Source: Flagellimonas aurea
GTDB lineage: Bacteria > Bacteroidota > Bacteroidia > Flavobacteriales > Flavobacteriaceae
Assembly: GCF_017313785.1 (NCBI RefSeq)
Contig: NZ_JAFLNL010000007.1
Coordinates: forward strand, 1 to 64,000
Length of the DNA stretch: 64,000 nt
Direction: 5' to 3'
Shown: positions 53,142 through 60,829 of the stretch, one piece after another
How positions within the stretch are numbered: position 1 is the first letter of the stretch
How the letters are laid out: every line of letters begins with the position of its first letter
Position numbers and translations under genes: made by a program
The notes under the pieces: generated by a model
What the model saw: the letters and a program-made list of their open reading frames with translations, nothing else
Database searches by the model: none
What the model was told of the DNA's origin: nothing

Positions 53142-53507
53142 TTACTTCTTTTTGATTTCGTTGTCAATTAATTTTTTTAAGTCTTCCAATTCTTCCTTGC
53201 TCAAGTTGGTTTCTTGGGTAAAGAATGATGCAAACTGACTCGCACTGTCGTTGAAGAAGTTTTTGATGAGGCCGTTCACTTGCTTCGAAAAATAGTCCTT
53301 CTTCATCACCAAGGGATAGTATTCCCTACTTCTACCTATACTATTGTAGCCAATAAAACCTTTGTCCGCTATTCGTTTTAAAAGCGTCGCCACCGTGGTG
53401 GTCGCTGGTTTGGGTTCGGGATAGGCATCCAAAATGTCCTTCATATAGGCCTTTTTCAATTTCCAGACAATGTTCATTAACTCTTCTTCGGATTTTGACA
53501 ATTGCAT
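53142..53507 (-). CDS. BlaI/MecI/CopY-family repressor, second copy
   Basis: The 121-residue winged-helix protein has LSKSEEELMNIVWKLKKAYM at the start and PATTTVATLLKRIADKGFI as recognition region. It is a paralogue of the repressor at 30525 with clear divergence in the recognition helix, in line with its different operators (TTCTA-N6-TAGAA). The downstream partner is the M56 protein at 50779. Its own promoter carries two of these palindromes, so it is probably autorepressed. Confidence 0.93.
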   Translation of the reverse strand: MQLSKSEEELMNIVWKLKKAYMKDILDAYPEPKPATTTVATLLKRIADKGFIGYNSIGRSREYYPLVMKKDYFSKQVNGLIKNFFNDSASQFASFFTQETNLSKEELEDLKKLIDNEIKKK

Positions 53508-53529
53508 TTTTTCGGTTTTACCATTTATG

Positions 53530-53573
53530 TTCTACAAACATAGAATAAAAATTAATATTCTACAAGTGTAGAG
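53530..53573 (-). promoter_or_regulatory. Two BlaI-type operators overlapping the promoter
   Basis: TTCTACAAACATAGAA (53530-53545) and TTCTACAAGTGTAGAG (53558-53573) are two palindromes with centres 28 bp apart. On the minus strand the -7 box TATGTTTG (53535-53542) lies inside the first, and a TTG suited to a -33 element lies in the second, so bound repressor would occlude both promoter elements. Confidence 0.75.
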
Positions 53574-53723
53574 TTAAAATAAATCGGTTTTTCTGTCTTT
53601 TTAATTCAAAACGTGTTGACAACCCCACTTGATCTATGTTCTAAAAAAGATAGAGTTATGTGCTCTAAGTTACTGTGCGTCAGAATTGGTAGCGATACTT
53701 TTATACTATTAAATCACGCAATC

Positions 53724-54926
53724 ATGAAAACCACAGTAGTTATTGGCGGAAATTTTGCAGGAATGACCGCCGCGTTGGAAATCAAAAGAAAAGGGAAAAA
53801 GGACCATAAGGTTTTAGTGATAGATAAATCACCTTTGTTCCTGTTTGTTCCCTCATTGATCTGGGTGCCTTTCGGAAGAAGGGAAATCAAGGATATCTCG
53901 TTCAGAAAAGATACCGTTCTTGAAAAGAAAGGAGTCGAATTTGTACAGGCCGAAGCTTTAACCGTAGATCCCGATAGCCAAATAGTGCATACGACCAAGG
54001 GTGATTTTACCTATGATCATTTGGTCATTGCCACTGGTCCAAAAGTAAAATACGATGTCGCTCCAGGGGTTCAAGAACATGCCCATTATATTGGAACGCC
54101 CAATGGTGCTATGAAAACCAGAAAGGCTTTGGAAGAGTTCAAGAAGAATCCTGGCCCTATTGTTATCGGAGCTACACAAAATGCGGGTTGTATGGGCGCC
54201 GCCTACGAGTTTTTGTTCAATGTGGAGAAATGGCTCAGGGAGCAAAAAATCAGAAAGAAAGTAGATCTGTATTGGATTACCCCCGAAACCTTCTTGGGAC
54301 ATTTTGGCATTGATGGGATCACTGGTGGCGAGACCATGCTGAAATCTTTCATGAAGATGTTCAATATCCATTACAGAACACAAGTTGGGGTGAAGGAAGT
54401 GACCGCGGAGAGTGTAACCCTAACTTCTGATGAGGTGTTGCCAAGCAAATTTACCATGTTGATGCCTCCGTTCGTTGGTGTTGATTTTGTGGTCAACTCA
54501 CAAAAATTGGAAGCCACCGCAGCAGGCTATTTGCCCGTTGGTGATGACTACCGACATTTTAAATACCCTAATATTTGGTCCGCTGGTATTGCCGTTGATG
54601 TAAAATTACCCTTTAAACCAGGCAAAGTGCCATTTTCTGGTCCCAAAACAGGATACCCATCCGATGAGACAGGCAAAATTGTAGCGGAGAACATCATCAG
54701 GGTAACCCAAGGCAAGGACAAATTGAAGAAGAAAGCTTGGGGCAAAATCCCTGGAATATGTGTGATGGATGCTGGTAAAAAAGAAGTCATCATCTTGAGC
54801 GACCACTTGTTCAAGCCCAGAAACTTTGCCATCATGATACCCAACATATTTTACGACTTCAATAAAGTGTTGTTTGAAAAATATTTCCTTTGGAAAACAA
54901 AACATGGATATTCTCAATTGCCTTGA
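53724..54926 (+). CDS. FAD-dependent oxidoreductase, sulfide:quinone reductase-like
   Basis: From ATG 53724 the protein has 400 residues and opens with a dinucleotide-binding motif VVIGGNFAGMTAALEIKRKG. DHLVIATGPKVKYD is the second nucleotide-binding region, and NAGCMGAAYEF includes a Cys at the place of the SQR redox Cys; IWSAGIAVD and PGICVMDAG follow. This suggests the SQR/FCC-like branch of pyridine nucleotide-disulfide oxidoreductases. The longer open frame from 53613 would overlap sequence without coding character. A TTCTA-N7-TAGAG sequence at 53639 resembles the neighbouring BlaI operators but has one extra base. Confidence 0.85.
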   Translation: MKTTVVIGGNFAGMTAALEIKRKGKKDHKVLVIDKSPLFLFVPSLIWVPFGRREIKDISFRKDTVLEKKGVEFVQAEALTVDPDSQIVHTTKGDFTYDHLVIATGPKVKYDVAPGVQEHAHYIGTPNGAMKTRKALEEFKKNPGPIVIGATQNAGCMGAAYEFLFNVEKWLREQKIRKKVDLYWITPETFLGHFGIDGITGGETMLKSFMKMFNIHYRTQVGVKEVTAESVTLTSDEVLPSKFTMLMPPFVGVDFVVNSQKLEATAAGYLPVGDDYRHFKYPNIWSAGIAVDVKLPFKPGKVPFSGPKTGYPSDETGKIVAENIIRVTQGKDKLKKKAWGKIPGICVMDAGKKEVIILSDHLFKPRNFAIMIPNIFYDFNKVLFEKYFLWKTKHGYSQLP

Positions 54927-55018
54927 CCATTGAGGTGTATGTTTGATCAAATCCATTCATGGCAACGTGGGTGGATTTTTTCTTTGGTATATATCAAAAC
55001 CCGTTGACCGAAAAGTTC

Positions 55019-55026
55019 TAAGTTTG
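55019..55026 (+). promoter_or_regulatory. -7 box (TAAGTTTG) of the PhnA-domain gene
   Basis: TAAGTTTG is an exact TAnnTTTG match 24 bases before the ATG at 55050; no well-spaced -33 element is evident. Confidence 0.5.
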
Positions 55027-55049
55027 TAAGCGATAAAAAACCATCTATC

Positions 55050-55628
55050 ATGTCAGTATTGGAGGAATTACAAGCACGAAGCGGAAATCAATGTGAATTG
55101 TGCGGAGCAACGGAGAGTTTACAGGTGTACGAAGTTCCCCCTGTGTCCACCGGTGGCTTGGATGGAAGTATTTTGGGCTGTGCCACCTGTATCTCACAAA
55201 TTGAGAACCCCGACAGTACAGACGCCAATCATTGGCGCTGCTTAAACGACAGCATGTGGAGCGAGCACGATGCGGTAAAGGTCGTGGCGTGGCGAATGCT
55301 GAACCGCCTAAAGTCCGAAGGATGGCCCCAAGACCTTTTGGGCATGATGTATTTGGATGATGAAGCCCTGGAATGGGCCAAGGCTACGGGGGAAGGCCAA
55401 GATGAAAGCGAAAAAATTATCCATAGGGACGTGAACGGCAATATCCTTGAAAATGGGGATAATGTGGTTTTGATAAAAGATTTAAAAGTGAAGGGTTCCA
55501 GCATGGTCGCAAAACAGGGAACCGCCGTTAGACGGATTTCCCTGGATCACGAAAATGCCGAGTATATTGAAGGCAAGGTAGATGGCCAGCAAATTGTAAT
55601 AGTGACCAAATACGTAAAGAAGCTCTAG
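55050..55628 (+). CDS. PhnA-domain zinc-ribbon protein
   Basis: The 192-residue protein begins with a zinc ribbon (CELCG near residue 15, then CATCISQIENP). It ends with the PhnA (YjdM) C-terminal SH3-like domain: DVNGNILENGDNVVLIKDLK, GTAVRRISL and QIVIVTKYVKKL. Despite its name, the PhnA/YjdM family does not have a proven role in phosphonate use. It is monocistronic and its stop overlaps the convergent dipeptidase stop by four bases. Confidence 0.88.
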   Translation: MSVLEELQARSGNQCELCGATESLQVYEVPPVSTGGLDGSILGCATCISQIENPDSTDANHWRCLNDSMWSEHDAVKVVAWRMLNRLKSEGWPQDLLGMMYLDDEALEWAKATGEGQDESEKIIHRDVNGNILENGDNVVLIKDLKVKGSSMVAKQGTAVRRISLDHENAEYIEGKVDGQQIVIVTKYVKKL

Positions 55629-57013
55629 GCCTTCATCTCCGTATAATATTTGTAAAAATAGGGTATGGTCTCAATGCCCTTTAAAAAGTTCCAGACCCCA
55701 AAATGTTCATTAGGGGAGTGGATGGCATCACTGTCCAATCCAAAGCCCAAAAGAATTGTTTTGCTGTCAAAAACATTTTCAAACAAAGCTACGATCGGAA
55801 TACTTCCGCCTGTTCTTTGTGGCACGGGCGTTTTGCCGAATGTGGTCTCCATGGCTTTCGAGGCTGCTTGGTAACCATCGCTGTCAATTGGGGTAACATA
55901 GGCTTGTCCACCATGATGAGGAGAAACTTTCACTTTCACGCTTTTTGGAGCAAGTGACTCAAAATGTTTGGTGAACAGCTTAGTGATTTCGTGCCAATCC
56001 TGATCGGGCACCAATCGCATGGAAATTTTCGCGTAGGCCTTGCTGGCGATTACGGTCTTGGCACCTTCGCCAGTATATCCGCCCCAGATTCCGTTTACGT
56101 CCAAGGTTGGGCGTATACCGAATCGCTCGGGAGTTGTATAGCCTTTTTCGCCATGCACGTCACCAATGTCCAATGATTTTTTGTAGGCTTCCAAATTAAA
56201 AGGGGCCTTGGCCATTTCGGCGCGTTCATCATCGGGGATTACCTGCACCTTGTCATAAAATCCTGGGATAGTGATATGATTGTTTTCATCATGCAACTGC
56301 GCTATCATTTTGGCGAGTACATTGATCGGGTTTGGTGCAGCTCCACCGTAGATTCCTGAGTGTAGATCGCGATTGGCTCCCGTAACTTCCACTTCCACGT
56401 AGCTCAGTCCTCGTAGCCCAGTGGTTATGGACGGGGTGTCGTTGGCTATCATTCCCGTGTCGGAAATGAGGATGATATCGTTTTTGAGTTTTTCGCTGTT
56501 TTCCTTTAGGAAATCTTCGAGACTATCGCTCCCCACTTCTTCCTCGCCTTCAATCATGAACTTGACGTTGCAGGGCAATTCATCGTTTTGGATCATATAC
56601 TCCACTGCTTTCACGTGCATAAAGAACTGTCCCTTATCGTCACAGGCACCACGGGCGAAAATGGCACCATCGGGATGAAGCTCTGTTTTCTTGATCACGG
56701 GCTCAAATGGCGGTGATGTCCAAAGGTTCATCGGATCTGGTGGCTGTACATCGTAGTGGCCGTATACCAAAACGGTCGGCAAATTAGGGTCAATGATCTT
56801 ATCGCCGTATACCACGGGATAGCCTTTGGTCTCACAAATCTCCGTATTGTCGCAACCTGCATCTTCCAAGGATTTTTTGACGGCTTTTGCCGCTTCCAGC
56901 ACATCTTTGGCATAAGCCTTATCGGCACTGATGGAGGGAATTTTTAGGAGCTCGATCAACTCGTTGATAAATCTGTCTTTGTTGGAATTAATGTAATTGT
57001 TGATGTCTTTCAT
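55625..57013 (-). CDS. M20-family dipeptidase
   Basis: The 462-residue protein has the M20 metal-binding motifs: LVYGHYDVQPPDP, ARGACDDKGQ, IEGEEEVGSDSLEDFL and the C-terminal SDAIHSPNEHFGVW. A dimerisation domain is inserted in the middle (SGIYGGAAPNPINVLAKMI). These are dizinc peptidases, here of the cytosolic nonspecific dipeptidase/CNDP type. No signal peptide is present. The element-junction tRNA lies 97 bases upstream of its start. Confidence 0.92.
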   Translation of the reverse strand: MKDINNYINSNKDRFINELIELLKIPSISADKAYAKDVLEAAKAVKKSLEDAGCDNTEICETKGYPVVYGDKIIDPNLPTVLVYGHYDVQPPDPMNLWTSPPFEPVIKKTELHPDGAIFARGACDDKGQFFMHVKAVEYMIQNDELPCNVKFMIEGEEEVGSDSLEDFLKENSEKLKNDIILISDTGMIANDTPSITTGLRGLSYVEVEVTGANRDLHSGIYGGAAPNPINVLAKMIAQLHDENNHITIPGFYDKVQVIPDDERAEMAKAPFNLEAYKKSLDIGDVHGEKGYTTPERFGIRPTLDVNGIWGGYTGEGAKTVIASKAYAKISMRLVPDQDWHEITKLFTKHFESLAPKSVKVKVSPHHGGQAYVTPIDSDGYQAASKAMETTFGKTPVPQRTGGSIPIVALFENVFDSKTILLGFGLDSDAIHSPNEHFGVWNFLKGIETIPYFYKYYTEMKA

Positions 57014-57091
57014 ATATGATTTAAAAAGGACCCTAAAAGTACAAAAAACAAGTTTTTAAAGGGAGCTGGTTTGCAAATCGGAAAATTGATT

Positions 57092-57099
57092 TATATTTG
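57092..57099 (+). promoter_or_regulatory. -7 box (TATATTTG) of the truncated tRNA-Leu
   Basis: TATATTTG followed by CACT lies 12 bases upstream of the truncated tRNA-Leu. This is probably the original host promoter of the tRNA gene. Confidence 0.65.
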
Positions 57100-57110
57100 C
57101 ACTCCAATTC

Positions 57111-57153
57111 GCGGGTGTGGTGGAATTGGTAGACACGCTAGACTTAGGATTTA
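57111..57153 (+). pseudogene. Truncated tRNA-Leu 5' half
   Basis: The sequence matches the complete tRNA-Leu at 57185 over its first 27 bases, and again over AGACTTAGGAT (57140-57150) around the anticodon loop. The anticodon stem 5' arm CTAGA has no matching 3' arm: TTTAA stands where TCTAG is needed. The variable loop, T arm and acceptor 3' strand are absent. I read it as the host tRNA gene cut at its anticodon loop by integration of the element that follows. Confidence 0.85.
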
Positions 57154-57168
57154 ACCAAATAAAAAGTG

Positions 57169-57176
57169 TTAATTTG
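57169..57176 (+). promoter_or_regulatory. Near-consensus -7 box of the complete tRNA-Leu
   Basis: TTAATTTG, one base from TAnnTTTG, followed by CACT, lies eight bases before the intact tRNA-Leu. It echoes the TTTGCACT of the upstream promoter and probably lets the element transcribe its own tRNA. Confidence 0.45.
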
Positions 57177-57184
57177 CACTTTAT

Positions 57185-57266
57185 GCGGGTGTGGTGGAAT
57201 TGGTAGACACGTCAGACTTAGGATCTGATGCCGCAAGGTGTGGGGGTTCGAGTCCCTTCACCCGCA
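57185..57266 (+). tRNA. tRNA-Leu (TAG), element-borne copy
   Basis: The 82-nt sequence folds as a class II tRNA: GCGGGTG pairs with CACCCGC plus discriminator A. The anticodon arm is TCAGA-CTTAGGA-TCTGA with anticodon TAG, followed by a variable arm (TGCCGCAAGGTG) and T arm GGTTCGAGTCC. The anticodon stem differs from the truncated copy (TCAGA versus CTAGA) with compensating changes on both sides, which marks it as a separately evolved, imported gene. Confidence 0.97.
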
Positions 57267-57270
57267 CTTA

Positions 57271-57298
57271 AAGCCGAAGAGAAATCTTCGGCTTTTTT
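57271..57298 (+). terminator. Terminator after tRNA-Leu
   Basis: AAGCCGAAGA-GAAA-TCTTCGGCTT followed by TTTT forms a strong hairpin directly after the tRNA. Confidence 0.85.
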
Positions 57299-57327
57299 AT
57301 TTTAAAATATGACCGAAAAAAGGCACG

Positions 57328-57348
57328 GGTACAACATAGGTACAACAT
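57328..57348 (+). repeat. Tandem GGTACAACAT repeat, possible recombinase arm sites
   Basis: GGTACAACAT occurs at 57328-57337 and 57339-57348, an 11-bp period, about 60 bp after tRNA-Leu. The period equals that of the repeat next to tRNA-Asp at 4619. Confidence 0.5.
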
Positions 57349-57375
57349 TTGGTCTATTTTCAAGATAAACTTAGG

Positions 57376-57424
57376 TTTGATATTATATACTTTCATTTGA
57401 TATTAAACACTATTTAGTATCAAA
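57376..57424. repeat. Three iteron-like TTTGATATTA motifs
   Basis: Direct copies lie at 57376-57385 and 57396-57405 (20 bp apart, about two helical turns), and an inverted copy with one mismatch (TAGTATCAAA) at 57415-57424. They could bind an excisionase, a repressor or a transfer protein of the element. Confidence 0.45.
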
Positions 57425-57649
57425 GAAAATTCATAAAATTTAGGTTTTCTTAACCCTTCCTTCTTCGATTAGGAGTTTATTATCATACAATATTCCCGAA
57501 AGTTAAACTCGTAAAATACTTCCATCAAAAGACTACGGCATAAAGCCATCGCTTCCGCCCCTACTCATTTATTCCGTTTCCTTTTGAGCTGTGATTTTAG
57601 CTTCCGTTTGTTCGATGCTCAAATATTGTTTAACTAAAATTTCAACATT

Positions 57650-57802
57650 ATGACAACAAAAGCGAAGATTTCGGTCAAAGATGCCGAGGCACACTATCAA
57701 TCCAGTAAGGAAAACTACACCATTGAAGGTGCAGAAAGCCATCTCGCCTATTACCGAGAAAAGCATCCAGAGTATTATGCTCTATTATCACAAAATGTTT
57801 AA
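57650..57802 (+). CDS. Small hypothetical protein of the element (50 residues)
   Basis: An ATG at 57650 opens 50 codons ending in TAA: MTTKAKISVKDAEAHYQSSK, then ENYTIEGAESHLAYYREKHP and EYYALLSQNV. The composition is that of a soluble, helical, charged protein. I know no family. It precedes the DUF932 gene by 17 bases in the same direction, which supports it as a real gene and suggests co-transcription. Confidence 0.65.
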   Translation: MTTKAKISVKDAEAHYQSSKENYTIEGAESHLAYYREKHPEYYALLSQNV

Positions 57803-57819
57803 CCAAAAATCCAAAAGCT

Positions 57820-58656
57820 ATGTATTTACAAAATTTGCAACAAGATGAGATTTTCGTTTCCAATGAGATGAAATCCTTAAAAAGTCTGACTCAGATGGAA
57901 TCCCGAAGAGGGCTTGAAAATGCTATTATATCGAATGGCAAGATTGTCAACGTGGTATCAAACAGCTACGGTCATATCCCGAACCAATTGTTCTTCAAAA
58001 GAGCCGAAGAAATGCTAATTGATGCCGGTCTTAATTATCATAAACGTACAATCAACAAAAACGATAGGTCGTTCATTACCGATTTTATCATCGATGACAA
58101 AAGCCAGTTTACGGTTAAAAATGATAAAGACTTGATACTACCAATGCTTCGTTTTAAGAACTCGTATGATGGTAGTGAAAAGACCTCTGGCCACTTCGGT
58201 TTTTATAGAAAGGTTTGTTCCAATGGCCTTCACGTCTCACAGGCTGAAATCGAGTTTTCGATAAAGCACAGCAGAAACAATACAGACCTTATAATGCCGA
58301 GATTGAACAATCTTTTCGATAAGTTTCTGGACAATGAGTTCTACACCATCACCAAGAAATTCGACAAGATGAAGGAATTTAAAATCATCGATACCAAAGA
58401 ATTTGTGAAGGCAATATTGGATAGAACTAAACTGTTCCGCTATGAATGTAGTGACAAGAATAGCGACCCATCCAAGAAGTCTCGTGAGGTTTTAGAAATC
58501 CTCAATTATGAAGCCTTGTTACTCGATGAGAAACCGAATCTTTGGTTAGGTTATAATGCCTTCAATTCGGTATTGCACAATGTCCTTAAAAAGAGTTTCG
58601 GACAACAGGAAAGGTTGGACAAGAAATTGTTCGACGAAGTTTATGCCCTCGCATAA
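57820..58656 (+). CDS. DUF932 (plasmid/phage-type) protein
   Basis: The 278-residue protein resembles DUF932 proteins carried on plasmids, phages and conjugative elements: VVSNSYGHIPNQLFFKRAEEML in the first third, LRFKNSYDGSEKTSGHFGFYRKVCSNGLHVS in the middle and LGYNAFNSVLHNVLKK near the end. The role of the family is unknown; presence on a tRNA-integrated element fits its usual distribution. GC content is lower than that of the core genes. Confidence 0.8.
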   Translation: MYLQNLQQDEIFVSNEMKSLKSLTQMESRRGLENAIISNGKIVNVVSNSYGHIPNQLFFKRAEEMLIDAGLNYHKRTINKNDRSFITDFIIDDKSQFTVKNDKDLILPMLRFKNSYDGSEKTSGHFGFYRKVCSNGLHVSQAEIEFSIKHSRNNTDLIMPRLNNLFDKFLDNEFYTITKKFDKMKEFKIIDTKEFVKAILDRTKLFRYECSDKNSDPSKKSREVLEILNYEALLLDEKPNLWLGYNAFNSVLHNVLKKSFGQQERLDKKLFDEVYALA

Positions 58657-58760
58657 ATCAAAAGGTTTATCCAGTGCCTTAAACTGGATTTTTTAATGAA
58701 ACTCTGACATTTGATTTAGAAAAGACTGAAGCTAAAAATTTAACATTTTCAGAATATTTG

Positions 58761-58768
58761 TATATTTG
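58761..58768 (+). promoter_or_regulatory. -7 box (TATATTTG) of the metal-resistance cluster
   Basis: TATATTTG lies only six bases upstream of the ATG at 58775. Transcription starting the usual 7-12 bases after the box would give a leaderless mRNA or start inside the first codons. Confidence 0.55.
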
Positions 58769-58774
58769 CTCTCA

Positions 58775-59212
58775 ATGCAAAAAGCAAATAAAATAGCGGC
58801 ATTTTTCTTCTTGGGCCTGTTTGCCCTTATGGTGCTGCATCAGGCTTTTCCGCATCTGCATCATCAGCACCAGGATTCGCATTCCCATTCGGATGTTGCC
58901 CATACTGGCGAACACCACCATCACGATAATGGTTCGCACGAAGACGAAGAATCACCATATGGCTTTTTCGGGTTCTTTATGGATATGCACGTCCATTCCA
59001 CGGTTTCAACCGATATTATTGTCGAAAGACAAATCGTTGAACACCGTACCGATACGAATGAGAATGTTGTAAAAACCTATTCTGGTTTTCAAGAACTATA
59101 TTTTATTGATAAGAGGCGAAACAACGACCCGCCGCTTTATCATCCGCCCAATCACTATTTTAATCCTTTCCTTTCATCCCTCGATTTACGGGGGCCACCA
59201 TCTTTAGGTTAA
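58775..59212 (+). CDS. Histidine-rich exported/membrane protein of the efflux cluster
   Basis: The 145-residue protein has an N-terminal hydrophobic segment (IAAFFFLGLFALMVLHQAF) and then a metal-chelating stretch FPHLHHQHQDSHSHSDVAHT and GEHHHHDNGSHEDEE. The C-terminal part FGFFMDMHVHSTVSTDIIVE has no family I can name. It is probably a periplasmic metal buffer or sensor; this is inferred from the His clusters and from the efflux genes that follow. I prefer ATG 58775 to a TTG nine bases upstream. Confidence 0.75.
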   Translation: MQKANKIAAFFFLGLFALMVLHQAFPHLHHQHQDSHSHSDVAHTGEHHHHDNGSHEDEESPYGFFGFFMDMHVHSTVSTDIIVERQIVEHRTDTNENVVKTYSGFQELYFIDKRRNNDPPLYHPPNHYFNPFLSSLDLRGPPSLG

Positions 59213-59303
59213 TCGTTTGGGATTATCTATCTATTAGGTAGAAATCCTATTGAATTTCAGGCCTGTTTCTTATCAGGCAAGATTAAACCTAAATTTTCAA
59301 ACA

Positions 59304-60488
59304 ATGAATACATACATCGTGTCCGCGATATGCGGATGCCTGTTCTTTGTTACTGGTTTCTCTCAAGATAGAAATATAGGGGAGCTACTTAACGAAATAG
59401 AACAGAACAATACAGAGCTGAAGGCCTATCAATCGTTTATAGATGGCCAAAAGCTTCAAAACAAGAGTGGCAACAATCTGCCCGACCCACGGCTTTCAGG
59501 ATACTATCTGCCTTTTGGTGACCATCAAACCGATGACTACACCGAGTTTGAAATCTCACAATCCTTTGAATTTCCTTCGGTATATGCAGCCCGTAACAAG
59601 TGGAACAACCTAAAAGCAGAACAGTTGCAGGCAGCCTTTGGCGAAAAACGCCAAGAAATACTGCTTAAGGCAAAAAAAGGGCTTATAGAACTCTTTATAC
59701 TTCAAAAGCGAAAAACCATTGAAGATGAAAGAAAGAAACAAAGCCAAGAGGTGTATGAACAAATGCAAGAACTTTTCAGCAGAGAGCAAGTCGGCATTTT
59801 GGACCTCAACAAAGCTAAAGTATCTTGGATTCAGGAGCAATTTGTGGTGGATCAACTGGAAGCGGAAATCCAAAATCAAAGAACAGCTTTGCAGGCTTTG
59901 AATGGCAATCAACCGCTTGGGTTGGATAATCTGCAATTAAATATTCCATTTCAGATACAAACTGTAGCCGATTTATGGAATGAGAAATTGGCCAAAGACC
60001 CCAAGCTTTTGGAGCTCAAAGCTTATGAAGCCGCGGCACAACAAAACGTGCAGGTGGAAAAAACCAAAATACTGCCCGACCTTGCATTGGGTTACAATTA
60101 CCAAGGGGTCAACGGCAACAATTATTCGGGTGTTTATGGAGGACTGACCATTCCCTTATGGAACAGTAAAAACAAAGTAAAAGCGGCAGAAGCCAATTAC
60201 GAATACCAGCAGTCCAACACACAAGTTGTACAACAAATGCTGTATGCCAAATTACAACAAGAGTACAATCAATACCAATTGTTGCTCAACAAGTACACCG
60301 AATATCAGGACACCATAGAAACCCTAAATAGTGAGGATTTGCTCTTTAAAGCCTACAGTTTGGGAGAATACTCGTTTTTGGAATACTATATGGAAGTGCA
60401 ATTCTATCGGGACGCCACCGATAGAATGTTGCAAATGGAAAAACAGCTACAGCTTTTACAAGCACAATTATTAATACATCAGTTATAA
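59304..60488 (+). CDS. TolC-family outer-membrane efflux protein
   Basis: From ATG 59304 the product has 394 residues, with a signal peptide (VSAICGCLFFVTGFS). It has the long alpha-helical coiled repeats of CzcC/CusC-type TolC proteins (NIGELLNEIEQNNTELKAY; LALGYNYQGVNGNNYSGVYGG). It should form the outer-membrane channel of the RND pump encoded downstream. The longer frame from 59250 would place 18 extra residues before the signal peptide. It lies 91 bases after the His-rich gene. Confidence 0.9.
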   Translation: MNTYIVSAICGCLFFVTGFSQDRNIGELLNEIEQNNTELKAYQSFIDGQKLQNKSGNNLPDPRLSGYYLPFGDHQTDDYTEFEISQSFEFPSVYAARNKWNNLKAEQLQAAFGEKRQEILLKAKKGLIELFILQKRKTIEDERKKQSQEVYEQMQELFSREQVGILDLNKAKVSWIQEQFVVDQLEAEIQNQRTALQALNGNQPLGLDNLQLNIPFQIQTVADLWNEKLAKDPKLLELKAYEAAAQQNVQVEKTKILPDLALGYNYQGVNGNNYSGVYGGLTIPLWNSKNKVKAAEANYEYQQSNTQVVQQMLYAKLQQEYNQYQLLLNKYTEYQDTIETLNSEDLLFKAYSLGEYSFLEYYMEVQFYRDATDRMLQMEKQLQLLQAQLLIHQL

Positions 60489-60508
60489 CAATTTTAAAAA
60501 TCAGGACA

Positions 60509-60817
60509 ATGAAATCAAAGATTCACGAACACTTTAAGACAAATAAACTCAACGTGAGTAAAACAGTATCAAGAATTTTAATGGCACTAATGGTAATGGC
60601 AGCAATCAGCCTTACAGGATGCCGGGAAACAAAAAAGGAAGAAGCCCAAGATGACCACGGTCACGAGCATAACCCGGACGGCTCTCATATGGAACAGGAA
60701 GATTTGAAGCAGGAGGAATTTACAGTAGATCAGGACACCCTTCAAAAGGAAGAACACGGCCATAGTCACGATGACGACCACGGACATTCCCACGATGATG
60801 ACGGACACCAACATTAA
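60509..60817 (+). CDS. Histidine-rich lipoprotein of the efflux cluster
   Basis: The 102-residue protein has a type II signal with lipobox SLTGC (Cys about 38). Its tail carries His/Asp repeats (DHGHEHNPDGSHMEQED; EHGHSHDDDHGHSHDDDGHQH), a probable divalent-metal sponge on the envelope. It sits between the TolC-like and adaptor genes, 12 bases from the latter. The NPDGSH segment echoes HNADGSH in the adaptor's N-terminus. Confidence 0.8.
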   Translation: MKSKIHEHFKTNKLNVSKTVSRILMALMVMAAISLTGCRETKKEEAQDDHGHEHNPDGSHMEQEDLKQEEFTVDQDTLQKEEHGHSHDDDHGHSHDDDGHQH

Positions 60818-60829
60818 TAAAAGAGAAAG

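Larger units (their letters stand above)
57303..57649. other. Non-coding left end of the integrative element
   Basis: I see no gene in this ~350-bp stretch. It contains a tandem GGTACAACAT pair and three copies of a TTTGATATTA-type motif, described separately, and then AT-rich sequence to the 50-codon gene at 57650. Confidence 0.6.

Noticed and set aside
53639..53655. Third BlaI-like palindrome before the SQR-like gene
   Set aside because: The spacer is seven bases instead of six, so dyad symmetry is off; mentioned only as a test candidate.
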